A stretch of 64,000 nucleotides of DNA, from NCBI RefSeq assembly GCF_001888165.1, contig NZ_CP015455.1, positions 862,001-926,000 of the forward strand, given 5' to 3'. The notes beneath the pieces were generated by a model. That model ran no database searches. It had not been told where the DNA came from and was given only the letters and a program-made list of their open reading frames with translations. This DNA is from Syntrophotalea acetylenica (GTDB taxonomy: Bacteria; Desulfobacterota; Desulfuromonadia; Desulfuromonadales; Syntrophotaleaceae). Of this stretch, positions 15,640-27,813 are shown piece after piece; within the stretch, counting starts at the first letter, position 1; every line of letters starts with the position of its first letter. Both the position numbers and the translations under genes were made by a program.

Positions 15640-16596
15640 ATGAGCGAACAGGGACAGTTGCAAGGCATGGTTTTCGATATTCAGAAATACTCCATGCATG
15701 ATGGGCCCGGTGTCAGGACCCTGGTGTTTCTCAAGGGGTGTCCGTTGCGCTGTAAGTGGTGTTCCAACCCTGAGAGTCTCGCCCCCGGTTTCCAGGTGAT
15801 GTGCCTGGCTGAACAGTGTGTATCCTGCGGCCGCTGCGTGGAGGTCTGCCCCGCGGGCGTTCACACCCTGGTCGCGGTCGATAATGGTCCGATGCAACAT
15901 CGGATCGACAGGCAGGCCGCCTGTACGGGCTGCGGCGCCTGTGTTGCGAGCTGCGGGGCCCGGGCGCTGCGTGTTGCCGGACGCGAGATGACGGTGGGGG
16001 AAGTTGTCGAGGTGGTCATGGAGGATCACTTCTTTTACATGACTTCCGGCGGCGGGGTGACCGTCGGTGGCGGCGAGCCCACCATGCAGCACGACTTTGC
16101 CGGCGCTATTTTGCGGGAGTGCCGGCGCAACGGCGTGCATACCGCGATGGAAACCTGCGGCCAGGCTGCGGCGGAGGTGTATCGCGAGCTGGCCGGCTGC
16201 ACCGATCTTTTCCTTTTCGACCTCAAGCACATCGATTCCGAACGACATCGGGCCTTTACAGGCGCCGGCAATGAGCGTATTCTTGCCAATCTGGGCATGT
16301 TGCTGGATATGGGCGCCAATGTCGTGGTGCGCATGCCCCTGATTGCCGGGGTGAACGACGACGTCGCAGCCTTGTCTGGTACACTGGACTGGCTGGTGCG
16401 GGCCGCGCAGGGTAAGGCCAATCTGAGGGGCGTCGAAGTTTTGCCCTACCATCGCCTCGGCGTCACCAAATACCGTCAACTCGATATGCAGTACCCCATG
16501 GGAGAGATGCCTGCCCATACCCCGGCACAGCTGGCGGAAGTCGATGCGATTCTCGCCCGGTACGATCTTCCCGTCCGGATTGTCAAGCATGGCTGA
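15640..16596 (+). CDS. cutD: Choline TMA-lyase activating enzyme (radical SAM)
   Basis: A 318-aa glycyl-radical-enzyme activase that abstracts a hydrogen from Gly783 of CutC using S-adenosylmethionine. The radical-SAM cluster cysteines are Cys34, Cys38 and Cys41 (CPLRCKWC). An inserted ferredoxin-like domain holds two more 4Fe-4S sites: Cys60/63/66/70 and Cys95/98/101/105. The GGEP SAM-binding motif appears as 'VTVGGGEPTMQ' near residue 147. It is the last gene of the transporter operon and 6 kb from cutC, whereas cutC and cutD are usually adjacent. Length and clusters fit GRE activases of the CutD type. Confidence 0.9.
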   Translation: MSEQGQLQGMVFDIQKYSMHDGPGVRTLVFLKGCPLRCKWCSNPESLAPGFQVMCLAEQCVSCGRCVEVCPAGVHTLVAVDNGPMQHRIDRQAACTGCGACVASCGARALRVAGREMTVGEVVEVVMEDHFFYMTSGGGVTVGGGEPTMQHDFAGAILRECRRNGVHTAMETCGQAAAEVYRELAGCTDLFLFDLKHIDSERHRAFTGAGNERILANLGMLLDMGANVVVRMPLIAGVNDDVAALSGTLDWLVRAAQGKANLRGVEVLPYHRLGVTKYRQLDMQYPMGEMPAHTPAQLAEVDAILARYDLPVRIVKHG

Positions 16597-16984
16597 GTGG
16601 CATGGAATATGCTGAAATGCGGCGGTGCCTGTCGCGTCGCTGAGTCGGCTTCATAGGGCAGCAGGGCGCTGTCTGCCGATTCACGAATCTTGCAGATTTT
16701 GCACATCGTGACAGGGCTGGCCGCGCCGGCAAGAGCCGCTGTCTTCCAGGCGACCCGGGCAAGTTTCACCGTGCTCGTGGAGGCTGAAATAATGCATTTT
16801 GGCGGCTGCGGAAGTTTCAGATTTGGTGACCAGGGTGGGCCATTCCAAAAACTGTTGCACGGTTTTTCGGCGTGTCTGCCTTTTTTTTGGTCAATTTAGC
16901 GGTTCACCGTTTTGTGCTTGTCGCTGTTGGCTGCGCAAACCGGGACCGTCAGTACTGATTTTTGTATTCACGTGAGGTAGCACT
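16597..16984. other. Intergenic region before the ATP synthase operon
   Basis: About 390 bp with no supported gene. A T-rich stretch at 16880-16890 may be part of a terminator or promoter region. The ATP synthase promoter probably lies here, but no clear -35/-10 pair was recognised. Confidence 0.4.
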
Positions 16985-17410
16985 GTGGACAATATCGACT
17001 GGACGCTGTGGCTGCAGGCGGGCAACTTCGTGGTGTTGATAGTCCTGTTGGAGCGTCTGCTGTACCGGCCGCTGCAGGCGGTTGTGGATCAGCGCCAGGC
17101 ACGGCAGGAACAGGCTCTGGAGCGCAGCCGGCAGCTGGAGGAACACACCGAGCGGCAGCAGCAGGCCTATGACGCCCGGCTGGCGCAGGTACGCAACGAG
17201 GCGCAACAGGCGCGAACCGCAGTATTGGCCGAGGCTCAGCGGCAGCAGTCCCAGCTGCTGCAGCAGTCCCATGCGCAGGCGGCGCAGGTGCTGGCGCAGG
17301 TGCGCCACGAGGTGGCCGGGCAGCTGCAACAGCAATCCGAGCAGCTGCCGCGACTGGCCGCGCGTCTGGGAGAAGCAGCTGCGGCGCGGCTGCTGGGGAG
17401 GCCGTTGTGA
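16985..17410 (+). CDS. atpF': ATP synthase Fo subunit b'
   Basis: A 141-aa peripheral-stalk subunit. One N-terminal membrane helix ('AGNFVVLIVLLERLL', residues 11-25) is followed by a long Gln/Arg/Ala-rich coiled coil, the standard b/b' layout. The GTG start follows GAGG by six to seven bases. It is the first gene of the operon and overlaps the next by four bases. Having both b' and b implies a heterodimeric stalk as in Desulfuromonadales, cyanobacteria and alphaproteobacteria. Confidence 0.85.
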   Translation: MDNIDWTLWLQAGNFVVLIVLLERLLYRPLQAVVDQRQARQEQALERSRQLEEHTERQQQAYDARLAQVRNEAQQARTAVLAEAQRQQSQLLQQSHAQAAQVLAQVRHEVAGQLQQQSEQLPRLAARLGEAAAARLLGRPL

Positions 17411-17987
17411 AGGGGTTACGGTGCGGTGTGTTGGCCGGCGGCTGCGGGCTGCTGGTGACGCTGGTGTTTGCGGCGACGGCACTGGCGACCGAGGCTGGCG
17501 GCCACGGTGGCGGCCAGATGAAGGATTTTGCCTATCGCCTGCTCGATTTCGGTATCACCGCCGGGGCCTTGTACCTGATACTGCGTGGTCCCTTGAAGCG
17601 GGCCCTTGAGGGGAGGCAGCGGCGCGTGACCGAAGAGCTGGAACAGGCGCAGCAGATGCAGCAGGCTGCCGAGCAGTGCTACGAAGCCTGCCAGCGGCAG
17701 CTGGCCGATGCCGACACCAGCATCGCGCAGCTGCGTGCCGAGCTGGCCGCGGAGAGCGCCGGTCAAAGTGCGCGTATTGAAGAACAGGCGCGCCAGATGG
17801 CGGAGCAGATAAGCCGCGAGGCCTCGCGTAGCGCCGAGCGGGAAATCGAGGCGGCGCGCCGGCAGTTACGTGCCGAGGCGGTGCGGCTGGCGATGGAACT
17901 GGCGGAGCAGCATCTCAAGCAGCAGCTCGGACCGCAGGAGCAGTCGCGGTTGATTGACGCCTGCCTGCGCGAGGTGGAGGACAAGTC

Positions 17988-17991
<4 letters not shown>
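17407..17991 (+). CDS. atpF: ATP synthase Fo subunit b
   Basis: A 194-aa stalk subunit. A first hydrophobic stretch (residues 7-28, 'CGLLVTLVFAATALA') looks like a cleavable signal peptide, a His/Gly-rich linker follows, then the membrane helix near 'DFGITAGALYLILRGPL' and a long coiled coil. Longer b subunits with such an N-terminal extension are common in deltaproteobacteria. The GTG start overlaps the b' stop codon. It pairs with b' to hold the F1 head to subunit a. Confidence 0.85.
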
Positions 17992-20071
<2,080 letters not shown>

Positions 20072-20076
20072 GGGGC

Positions 20077-20152
20077 GAAGCTTTAAGCTGCAAGCTAAAA
20101 CCTTAAAAAACAAAACTTATAGTTGCCTTTAACTTACAGCTTACAGCTTCGA
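20077..20152. repeat. Imperfect palindrome in the atpA-atpG gap
   Basis: Left arm CGAAGCTTTAAGCTGCAAGC and the complement of the right arm CGAAGCTGTAAGCTGTAAG are near-identical, giving a long imperfect hairpin with an AT-rich loop. A related AAGCTGTAAG sequence occurs at 46575, between the thi genes. Probably a small dispersed repeat that can adjust mRNA stability inside the operon. Confidence 0.55.
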
Positions 20153-20186
20153 ACTGACAGATCTTCTTTCGGAGAAAGAAGGACCC

Positions 20187-21062
20187 ATGGCAAACCTGAA
20201 GGATATCAAAAAGCGCATCGCCTCGGTAAAGAGCACCCAGCAGATCACCCGGGCCATGAAAATGGTGGCGGCGGCACGGTTTCGCAAGGCGCAGGCCGCT
20301 ATCGTGGCGGCGCGGCCCTACGCGCAGCGGATGCAGCAGGTGCTGGCGTTTCTGGCACTGCATGAGGACCCGGAGGCGCATCCGCTGCTGCAGCAGCACG
20401 AACGGCGCGGCCGCGCCATGGTGCTGGCGCTCGGTTCCGACCGCGGCTTGTGCGGAGGCTTCAACCTCAATATCGCCAAGGCCTGTGAGCAGCTGATTGG
20501 AAACAATCCCGATGGGTTCGACGGTTTTGAACTGGTGGTGATCGGGCGCAAGGGGCGTGAACAGCTGAAAATCCGCGGTCTGCAGGCCGATCAGGTGTAT
20601 GAGGACATCACCGCCGAGGCCACCTACGCCACTGCCGCGCTGCTCGGCCAGGAAGTGGTGCAAAACTACTGCGCGGGCACCTGCGACGCCGTGTACCTGA
20701 TCTACAACGCTTTTTTCAGTGCCATTCGCCAGGAAGTCGTCATTGACCGGCTGCTGCCCATCGCGCCCACCGTGCCCATTGCGCCGGCCGATACCGGATT
20801 TCCGGTGCATCCGCTGTACGAGCCGACGCGCGGCGAGGTGCTGGCTTCGATTCTGCCCAAGCATATCGAGGTGCAGATCTACCGGGCGTTTCTGGAATCG
20901 ATGGCTTCCGAGCACGGCGCGCGCATGAGCGCCATGGACAGCGCCAGCAAAAATGCAACCGAGATGATCGACCGGCTGACGTTGCAGTACAACCGGGTGC
21001 GCCAGACGGTGATCACCACCGAACTGGTGGAGATTATCTCCGGAGCGGCGTCCATACAGTAA
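20187..21062 (+). CDS. atpG: ATP synthase F1 subunit gamma
   Basis: A 291-aa central rotor shaft. The N-terminus MANLKDIKKRIASVKSTQQI and the C-terminal 'MDSASKNATEMIDRLTLQYNRVRQTVITTELVEIISGA' are both diagnostic. 'LALGSDRGLCGGFN' is the conserved middle segment. AGAAAGAAGGA lies before the ATG. It is separated from atpA and atpD by repeat-bearing gaps of 115 and 145 bp. Confidence 0.95.
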   Translation: MANLKDIKKRIASVKSTQQITRAMKMVAAARFRKAQAAIVAARPYAQRMQQVLAFLALHEDPEAHPLLQQHERRGRAMVLALGSDRGLCGGFNLNIAKACEQLIGNNPDGFDGFELVVIGRKGREQLKIRGLQADQVYEDITAEATYATAALLGQEVVQNYCAGTCDAVYLIYNAFFSAIRQEVVIDRLLPIAPTVPIAPADTGFPVHPLYEPTRGEVLASILPKHIEVQIYRAFLESMASEHGARMSAMDSASKNATEMIDRLTLQYNRVRQTVITTELVEIISGAASIQ

Positions 21063-21067
21063 TTAGG

Positions 21068-22614
<1,547 letters not shown>

Positions 22615-22628
22615 AAAGGAAAGTCCCC

Positions 22629-23045
22629 ATGGCGCAGAAACTGCAATTGGAAGTGGTGACGCCGGCCGGTCAGGTGCTCAGCGAAAAGGTGGACGAGATC
22701 ACCGCGCCGGGCAGCCTCGGGCAGTTTGGCGTGCTGCCGGGCCATACGCCAATGCTGACCACCTTGCAGGTCGGCGAATTCAGCTACCGCAAGGGGCGCG
22801 AGGTGACCTATCTGGCGGTCAACTGGGGCTACGTGGAAGTGGCCGACGACCGGGTCCTGGTACTGGTGGAGACTGCCGAGCGGCAGGACCATATCGACCT
22901 TGCACGGGCGCGGACGGCGCTGGGTCGCGCCGAGGCGCGGCTCAAGGAGCTGACCCCGATGGACAAGGAATACCACAACCTGCAGGCCGCCCTGCGACGC
23001 GCCCTGGTGCGCATCCAGGTCGTTTCTCGCGGCAGACGGCGTTGA
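22629..23045 (+). CDS. atpC: ATP synthase F1 subunit epsilon
   Basis: A 138-aa rotor subunit with an N-terminal beta-sandwich ('LEVVTPAGQVLSEKVDEITAPGSLGQFGVLPGHTPMLTTL') and a C-terminal helical hairpin that can inhibit hydrolysis. It starts 14 bp after atpD with AAAAGGAAAG before the ATG. It is followed within 40 bp by atpB. Confidence 0.93.
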   Translation: MAQKLQLEVVTPAGQVLSEKVDEITAPGSLGQFGVLPGHTPMLTTLQVGEFSYRKGREVTYLAVNWGYVEVADDRVLVLVETAERQDHIDLARARTALGRAEARLKELTPMDKEYHNLQAALRRALVRIQVVSRGRRR

Positions 23046-23081
23046 CGGGCAGGACAAACCCTGTAAAGCGGGACGCAAACC

Positions 23082-23786
23082 ATGACACATCCCTTTATAT
23101 TTCTCAACTGGCTGCTCGAAAAAGTGCGGTTTGGTCTGTCCACGGACATGCTGGCGCATCACGGATTTTTCCAGCATGTCACCCACACCTGGCTGGTGAT
23201 GGCCTTCCTCGCGGCCATCGGCTGGCTGGCCACGCGACGGGCCGACATGGTGCCGACCGGTCTGCAGAACCTGGTGGAAGCGATACTGGTCGAACTGCGG
23301 CGCATGGCCCGTGAAACCATGGGCTCCAGAGGGGTGGTCTATTTTCCCCTGATCGCCACGCTGGCGCTGTTTCTGCTGGTGTCGAACCTTCTTGGCCTGA
23401 TTCCCGGGTTCGCGCCTCCCACCGCCAGCCTCAACACCAACCTCGCCCTGGCCCTCACCGTATTCGCCATGACCCATATCATCGGCTTTCGCGAACACGG
23501 CATCCGCTATCTGAAACATTTCACCGGACCCATCTGGTGGCTGGTGCCTCTGCTGCTGCCCATCGAAATCATCGGTCATCTGGCGCGGCCTCTGTCGTTG
23601 TCCCTGCGACTGTTTGGCAATATGTATGGCCACGAAATCATTCTCATGATTTTCTTTACCCTGGTGCCGCTGCTGCTGCCGATCCCCATGATGATCATGG
23701 GCATCTTTGTCGCCTTCATCCAGACCTTTGTTTTCACGCTGTTGTCCATGATCTACATTGCCGGGGCGCTGGAGGAGGCACACTGA
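23082..23786 (+). CDS. atpB: ATP synthase Fo subunit a
   Basis: A 234-aa inner-membrane subunit forming the ion half-channels. It has five or six hydrophobic helices. The essential stator arginine lies in '[17 protein letters not shown]' near residue 180, and the last helix is '[23 protein letters not shown]', matching the family C-terminus. Its place after epsilon rather than at the operon start is unusual. Subunit c follows about 105 bp later. Confidence 0.93.
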   Translation: MTHPFIFLNWLLEKVRFGLSTDMLAHHGFFQHVTHTWLVMAFLAAIGWLATRRADMVPTGLQNLVEAILVELRRMARETMGSRGVVYFPLIATLALFLLVSNLLGLIPGFAPPTASLNTNLALALTVFAMTHIIGFREHGIRYLKHFTGPIWWLVPLLLPIEIIGHLARPLSLSLRLFGNMYGHEIILMIFFTLVPLLLPIPMMIMGIFVAFIQTFVFTLLSMIYIAGALEEAH

Positions 23787-23891
23787 CTTCACGTCGGAGA
23801 CCGGCCCCGGATCCGGGAACAAGACCATCGAAACAAAAACGCAGTGACGGCTCAAGCCCGTCCCATCCAGAGACAGACAAGGAGAAGAACA

Positions 23892-24158
23892 ATGGATTTT
23901 TACACCTGGGTTGTGATTGTCGCCGGTTTCGGCATGGCCATTGGCGCCATGGTGCCCGCCATCGGGCAGGCCATGGCAGTAAAAACCGCCCTGGAGGGCG
24001 TGTCCCGCAATCCCGGCGCCAGCGGCAAGATTCTGACCACCATGATGATCGGCGTTGCCATGATCGAATCGCTGGCCATCTACGTGTTCGTCGTGGTCAT
24101 GATCCTGCTGTTCGCCAATCCTTTCAAGGATGTGGTATTGCAACTGCTCACAAAATAA
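23892..24158 (+). CDS. atpE: ATP synthase Fo subunit c, Na+-type ion site
   Basis: An 88-aa double-helix hairpin that forms the rotor ring. Ion-binding residues are Gln26 on helix 1 and Glu59, Ser60 and Tyr64 on helix 2 (IESLAIY). These match Gln32, Glu65, Ser66 and Tyr70 of the Na+-coupled c subunit of Ilyobacter/Propionigenium at a constant offset of six. The polar loop is 'GVSRNPGASGK'. This suggests Na+ binding, although such sites can also bind H+. GGAGAAG precedes the ATG. It is the last gene of the operon. Confidence 0.92.
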   Translation: MDFYTWVVIVAGFGMAIGAMVPAIGQAMAVKTALEGVSRNPGASGKILTTMMIGVAMIESLAIYVFVVVMILLFANPFKDVVLQLLTK

Positions 24159-24524
24159 TGCTCCACCATCCTGCCATCTGCAACCTGCAGCGGGTGCGGT
24201 AACAGCGCTTCCGCTGCCGCCTGCCGTTTCGGGTCGGCAAGGATGCACGCCTATCACCCATGCACCACGGCACGGCGCCGGCTCTCCACCAAGGAGATGC
24301 CGGCGTTTGTGCGTTGGCTTTCGCGGCTCGGGAAATTAATATTAAAGCCGTTGAAAGAGGGTGCGTCCTCTGCTATTTTCCATAAAGAGCTTCATTGGGA
24401 ATTCATTAGAAATCACCCGCTACGCTCGCACGCGTCCCGGGCCGCAGAGGAGCAGGCTGTGGCCGAACCTCCATCTTCCTCAGCAACACCATCCAAAGCG
24501 TCTTTGCCGTCGAGACAAACGGCT
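24159..24524. other. Intergenic region between atpE and the transposase remnant
   Basis: About 365 bp. Open frames exist but show no recognisable protein features, and base use changes near 24330 toward AT. It is the left boundary of the accessory region. No terminator for the ATP synthase operon was clearly identified. Confidence 0.4.
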
Positions 24525-25083
24525 CTCTTCCCGCCGCAAGCAATCATCCGTCTGAAGGGATACGATTATGCAGCCGAGGGGGCATATTTCGTGACCATGT
24601 GCATTCAGAAACGGGAATGTTTGTTGGGAAGGGGCGACGATTTTGAACCAAGCGGGGCAGATGGCCAATGAATGATGGCGGAAATTTGCCGCGACGCGGT
24701 TGGATGAATATTCCATCATGCCCAACCATTTCCACGGGATCCTGCGGATCGTAGGGGCGGACCCATGTGTCCGCCTGGCCGACAAAGCAAATCCATCCGT
24801 ACGAACCAGTGTGCAATGGTTTAAAACGATGACCCTCGCCGCCTATATGCGGGGTGTCAACAACTATGGCTGGCCACGGTTTGCCGGTCGGCTGTGGCAG
24901 CGCAATTATTACGAGCGCATCATCCGCAATGACGACGAATTGCAACACATCCGCAGGTACATTGAAAGCAATCCGGCCCGCTGGGCATCGGACAAGGAAA
25001 ACCCGGACAATTGGCAATTTCGGGGTCGGTGTGACGTATTTTGTCGCAATGGTCAGGAAGAATTCAGTGGTAGACTATGTTGA
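24525..25083 (+). pseudogene. Remnant of a REP-associated tyrosine (Y1/TnpA-type) transposase
   Basis: Two fragments in different frames. The first, ending at 24671, contains 'GYDYAAEGAYFVTMCIQKRECLLG', the usual N-terminus of RAYT proteins. The second, from 24700 to 25083, contains the metal-binding HUH motif in 'MPNHFHGILRI' and 'RLWQRNYYERIIRNDDELQHIRRYIESNPARW' with the catalytic Tyr region. Frame breaks lie at 24665-24700. A REP sequence (24751-24776) sits inside the coding region, right after the HUH motif. Such transposases mobilise REP elements; this one is inactive. Confidence 0.8.
24751..24776 (+). repeat. REP-like hairpin inside the transposase remnant
   Basis: GTAGGGGCGGACCCATGTGT followed by CCGCC; the GGCGGAC/GTCCGCC arms form a hairpin with the GTAG head typical of REP elements. 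A near copy lies in opposite orientation at 36944-36973, on the other side of the CRISPR locus. Confidence 0.65.
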
Positions 25084-25102
25084 GAAAAAGGGTGGATTGA
25101 GA

Positions 25103-27813
25103 ATGGGTAGTTATTTTTGGTACTGGGGCAAATCCTCCGATGATGGCAGATATCATCTGTTGCCATATCATTGTCTGGATGTGGCGGCGGTTGGGTGGCT
25201 GCTTCTTGCACCGGATAAGCCTGTGACGAAGTGGCTCTGTTCAAAATTAGGTGTCTCCGCTGAATGGCTTCGGCAGTGGTTCGTTTTTTGTCTGGCGCTG
25301 CATGACATCGGAAAATTCGCAACGGCTTTTCAGGGCCTCAAACCAAACTTGTCCGAGCATCTCGTCCCAGCCGTACAGGGCATGCCCTACAATGAGCGGC
25401 ATGACAGTTTGGGGTTTTTACTTTGGCAAAAAGTTGTAAAGCCTTTGGGGGCACTTTAGAGCCAGGACAGAAAATTGATATTTCCGCCAAGCAACTTCGT
25501 GCTTTTGAACCCTGGCTGAAGATCGTGACCGGCCACCATGGGATTCCCCCCAAAGAGGTTTTGAATCGCCATCAGGATTTTTTTACCGAGAATGACGAAC
25601 AAGCAGCGAAGAATTTTTTTCTAGGTGTTTCGCATCTTCTTCTGAACGACATCAATCTGGACATTTTGGCTAATAAACAGTTCAAGAAAAAACTGCAACA
25701 GTATTCGTGGGTTCTGGCCGGAATAACCGTCTTGGCAGATTGGCAGGGTTCCAGCCTGTTAGAGGACCAGTATCGTTCGGATGAAATCCCGTTGTCTGAA
25801 TACTGGTTTAAGAAGGCTTTGCCTCAGGCCAAACAGATCGCTGTCGCAGCGAATCTCACCCCGACTGCCTGCGCACCCTTTGCCGGCATTCACCATCTGT
25901 TTCCCTTCATTAAACAACCAACCCCTCTACAGGAGTGGTCGACTTCCGTTGACGTTAATGATCAGCCCCAGCTTTTTATATTTGAGGATGTAACCGGGGC
26001 GGGGAAAACCGAAGCGGCAATGACGTTGTGTCATCGTTTACTGGCCGCCGGTGCAGCGGACGGTGTTTATGCCGGATTGCCGACAATGGCGACGGCCAAT
26101 GCCATGTATCTTCGTCTGGGCAAGGCCTATAGACGTTTATTCGGCAGTGAGAAAAAGCCGTCATTGGTCTTGGCGCATGGCGCGCGGCATCTGTCGGATG
26201 CCTTTCGTGAATCCGTCGGCTTGCCGGACAACACAGGGGAAAATGGGGGCTACGCAAAAGGGGAGTCAAGCGGCGAAGCCTATTGTCACGCCTGGCTGGC
26301 AGACAGTCGTAAAAAGGCCCTGCTTGCTGAAGTCGGCGTAGGAACGCTTGACCAGGCCCTGTTGAGCATCCTGCCCGCAAGACACCAGTCCCTGCGTTTG
26401 CTGGGTCTTTCGCGAAAAATCCTGCTTGTTGATGAAGTTCATGCTTACGATCCCTATATGAACCTTTTGCTACAAACTCTTTTGCAGGCCCATGCGGCCA
26501 ACGGGGGTAGCGCCATCCTTCTTTCCGCGACTTTGCCCAACGCAATGCGGGAGGATTATGTCCAGGCCTTTTGTGCCGGTGTTGGCTGCGAGGCTCGCGT
26601 TCTGTCGGAAAACGCGGACTATCCCTTGGTAACGCACGTCGCACCGAATGTGTTTTCTGAGGTTGCGATTGAAACACGAAAGGAAGTTGCGCGTTCCACG
26701 GCAATTGACTGGTTGAAGAGCGAGCAGGAAGCTCTGGAACTTATTCGTGAACAGGTTGAACACGGCCGATGCGTCTGTTGGATACGCAACACGGTTGGCG
26801 ATGCCCGTACCGCGTTCGATGTGTTGTCCTGTTGCGAGTGGCTGAAAACAGAGCGGCTTTCATTGTTTCACAGCCGCTTTGCCATGATCGACAGACAACG
26901 CATTGAGAATGAAACCTTGGCCTTCTTTGGTAAAGACTCAGATGCGGAAATGCGTTGTGGCCGGGTGCTTGTCGCCACGCAGGTTGTCGAGCAATCCCTT
27001 GATTTGGATTTTGATGTGCTGATTTCCGATCTGGCCCCTATTGATTTGCTGATTCAGCGTGTTGGTCGCGAACATCGTCATATCCGGGATGAGGGCGGCA
27101 ACAGGAAGCGGGAAAAAGGGGCGACGGATCGGCGTGAACCACCCGTGTTTTACATCCTGGCACCCGAGCCGAGCGAGGCACCGGAAGAAACATGGCTGAA
27201 AGACGTTCTGCCGGGTACGCAAGCGGTTTATCGGCATGTCGGCCAGCTTTGGTTGACCCAACAGATTTTGCTGAAAGAACAGGTGATCGCGCCCATGAAC
27301 AATTCCAGAACCTTGATCGAGGAAGTTTTCGGGGAAGAGGCCCAGGATCACATTCCCGAAGCCTTGCGTGGTCTATCCTGGGAGGCGGAAGGGGATGCCG
27401 GCGGAAAACGCGGCATTGCCCGGTTGAACCGGCTGGATCTCTCCAAAGGTTATTCCCGGCGCAGCGCCGAAGATAGCGGCGGATGGGATGAAGATACCAA
27501 TATCCCCACCCGGCTTTCCGAACCGACGGTGGATGTCGCTCTGGTTGTTGAAATAAATGGACCCTTACAGCCCTATGCTCCGGTGAAAAGATACCCGTGG
27601 GATATGAGTATGCTCAGCCTGCCGAAAAGGGAATGGGAAGACGTGCGCAAAAGGATTCCACAACAATGGCAATCGCGTATCGATGAATTGCGCGAAAAGG
27701 AAAAAGCGCTTACCTGGGTCGAAGTGCTGCCGTTGGTTGATGGTTTATTGCCCTGTTACGACAAGGATAAAGGCTGGAGCCTGAACAAGGAGGTGAAACG
27801 TGAATCTGATTGA
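25103..27813 (+). pseudogene. cas3: Type I-E Cas3 nuclease-helicase, frameshifted
   Basis: The frames together would encode about 903 aa of the Cas3 effector that degrades targets marked by Cascade. The N-terminal part (25103-25459) carries the HD nuclease motif in 'CLALHDIGKFATAF' and 'RHDSLGFLLW', then stops. The remainder (to 27813) carries Walker A 'DVTGAGKTEAAM', the DEVH box 'LLVDEVHAYD', 'VLVATQVVEQSLDLDFD' and motif VI 'QRVGREHRH'. The break lies at the G run 25447-25451: one extra G would join '..VVKPLG' to 'GTLEPGQKIDIS'. It may be a true inactivating deletion, a slippage-variable tract or a base-calling error. The 3' end overlaps cas8e by 14 bp. Confidence 0.88.

Noticed and set aside
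24243-24524. An open frame between atpE and the transposase as a gene
   Set aside because: The first 95 codons show no family features or ribosome-binding site; only the part from about 24540 reads as transposase.
25428-25434. Programmed -1 frameshifting at CAAAAAG in cas3
   Set aside because: The reading-frame codons there are CAA-AAA, which do not form a proper X-XXY-YYZ slippery heptamer, and the missing-G explanation gives a better protein join.
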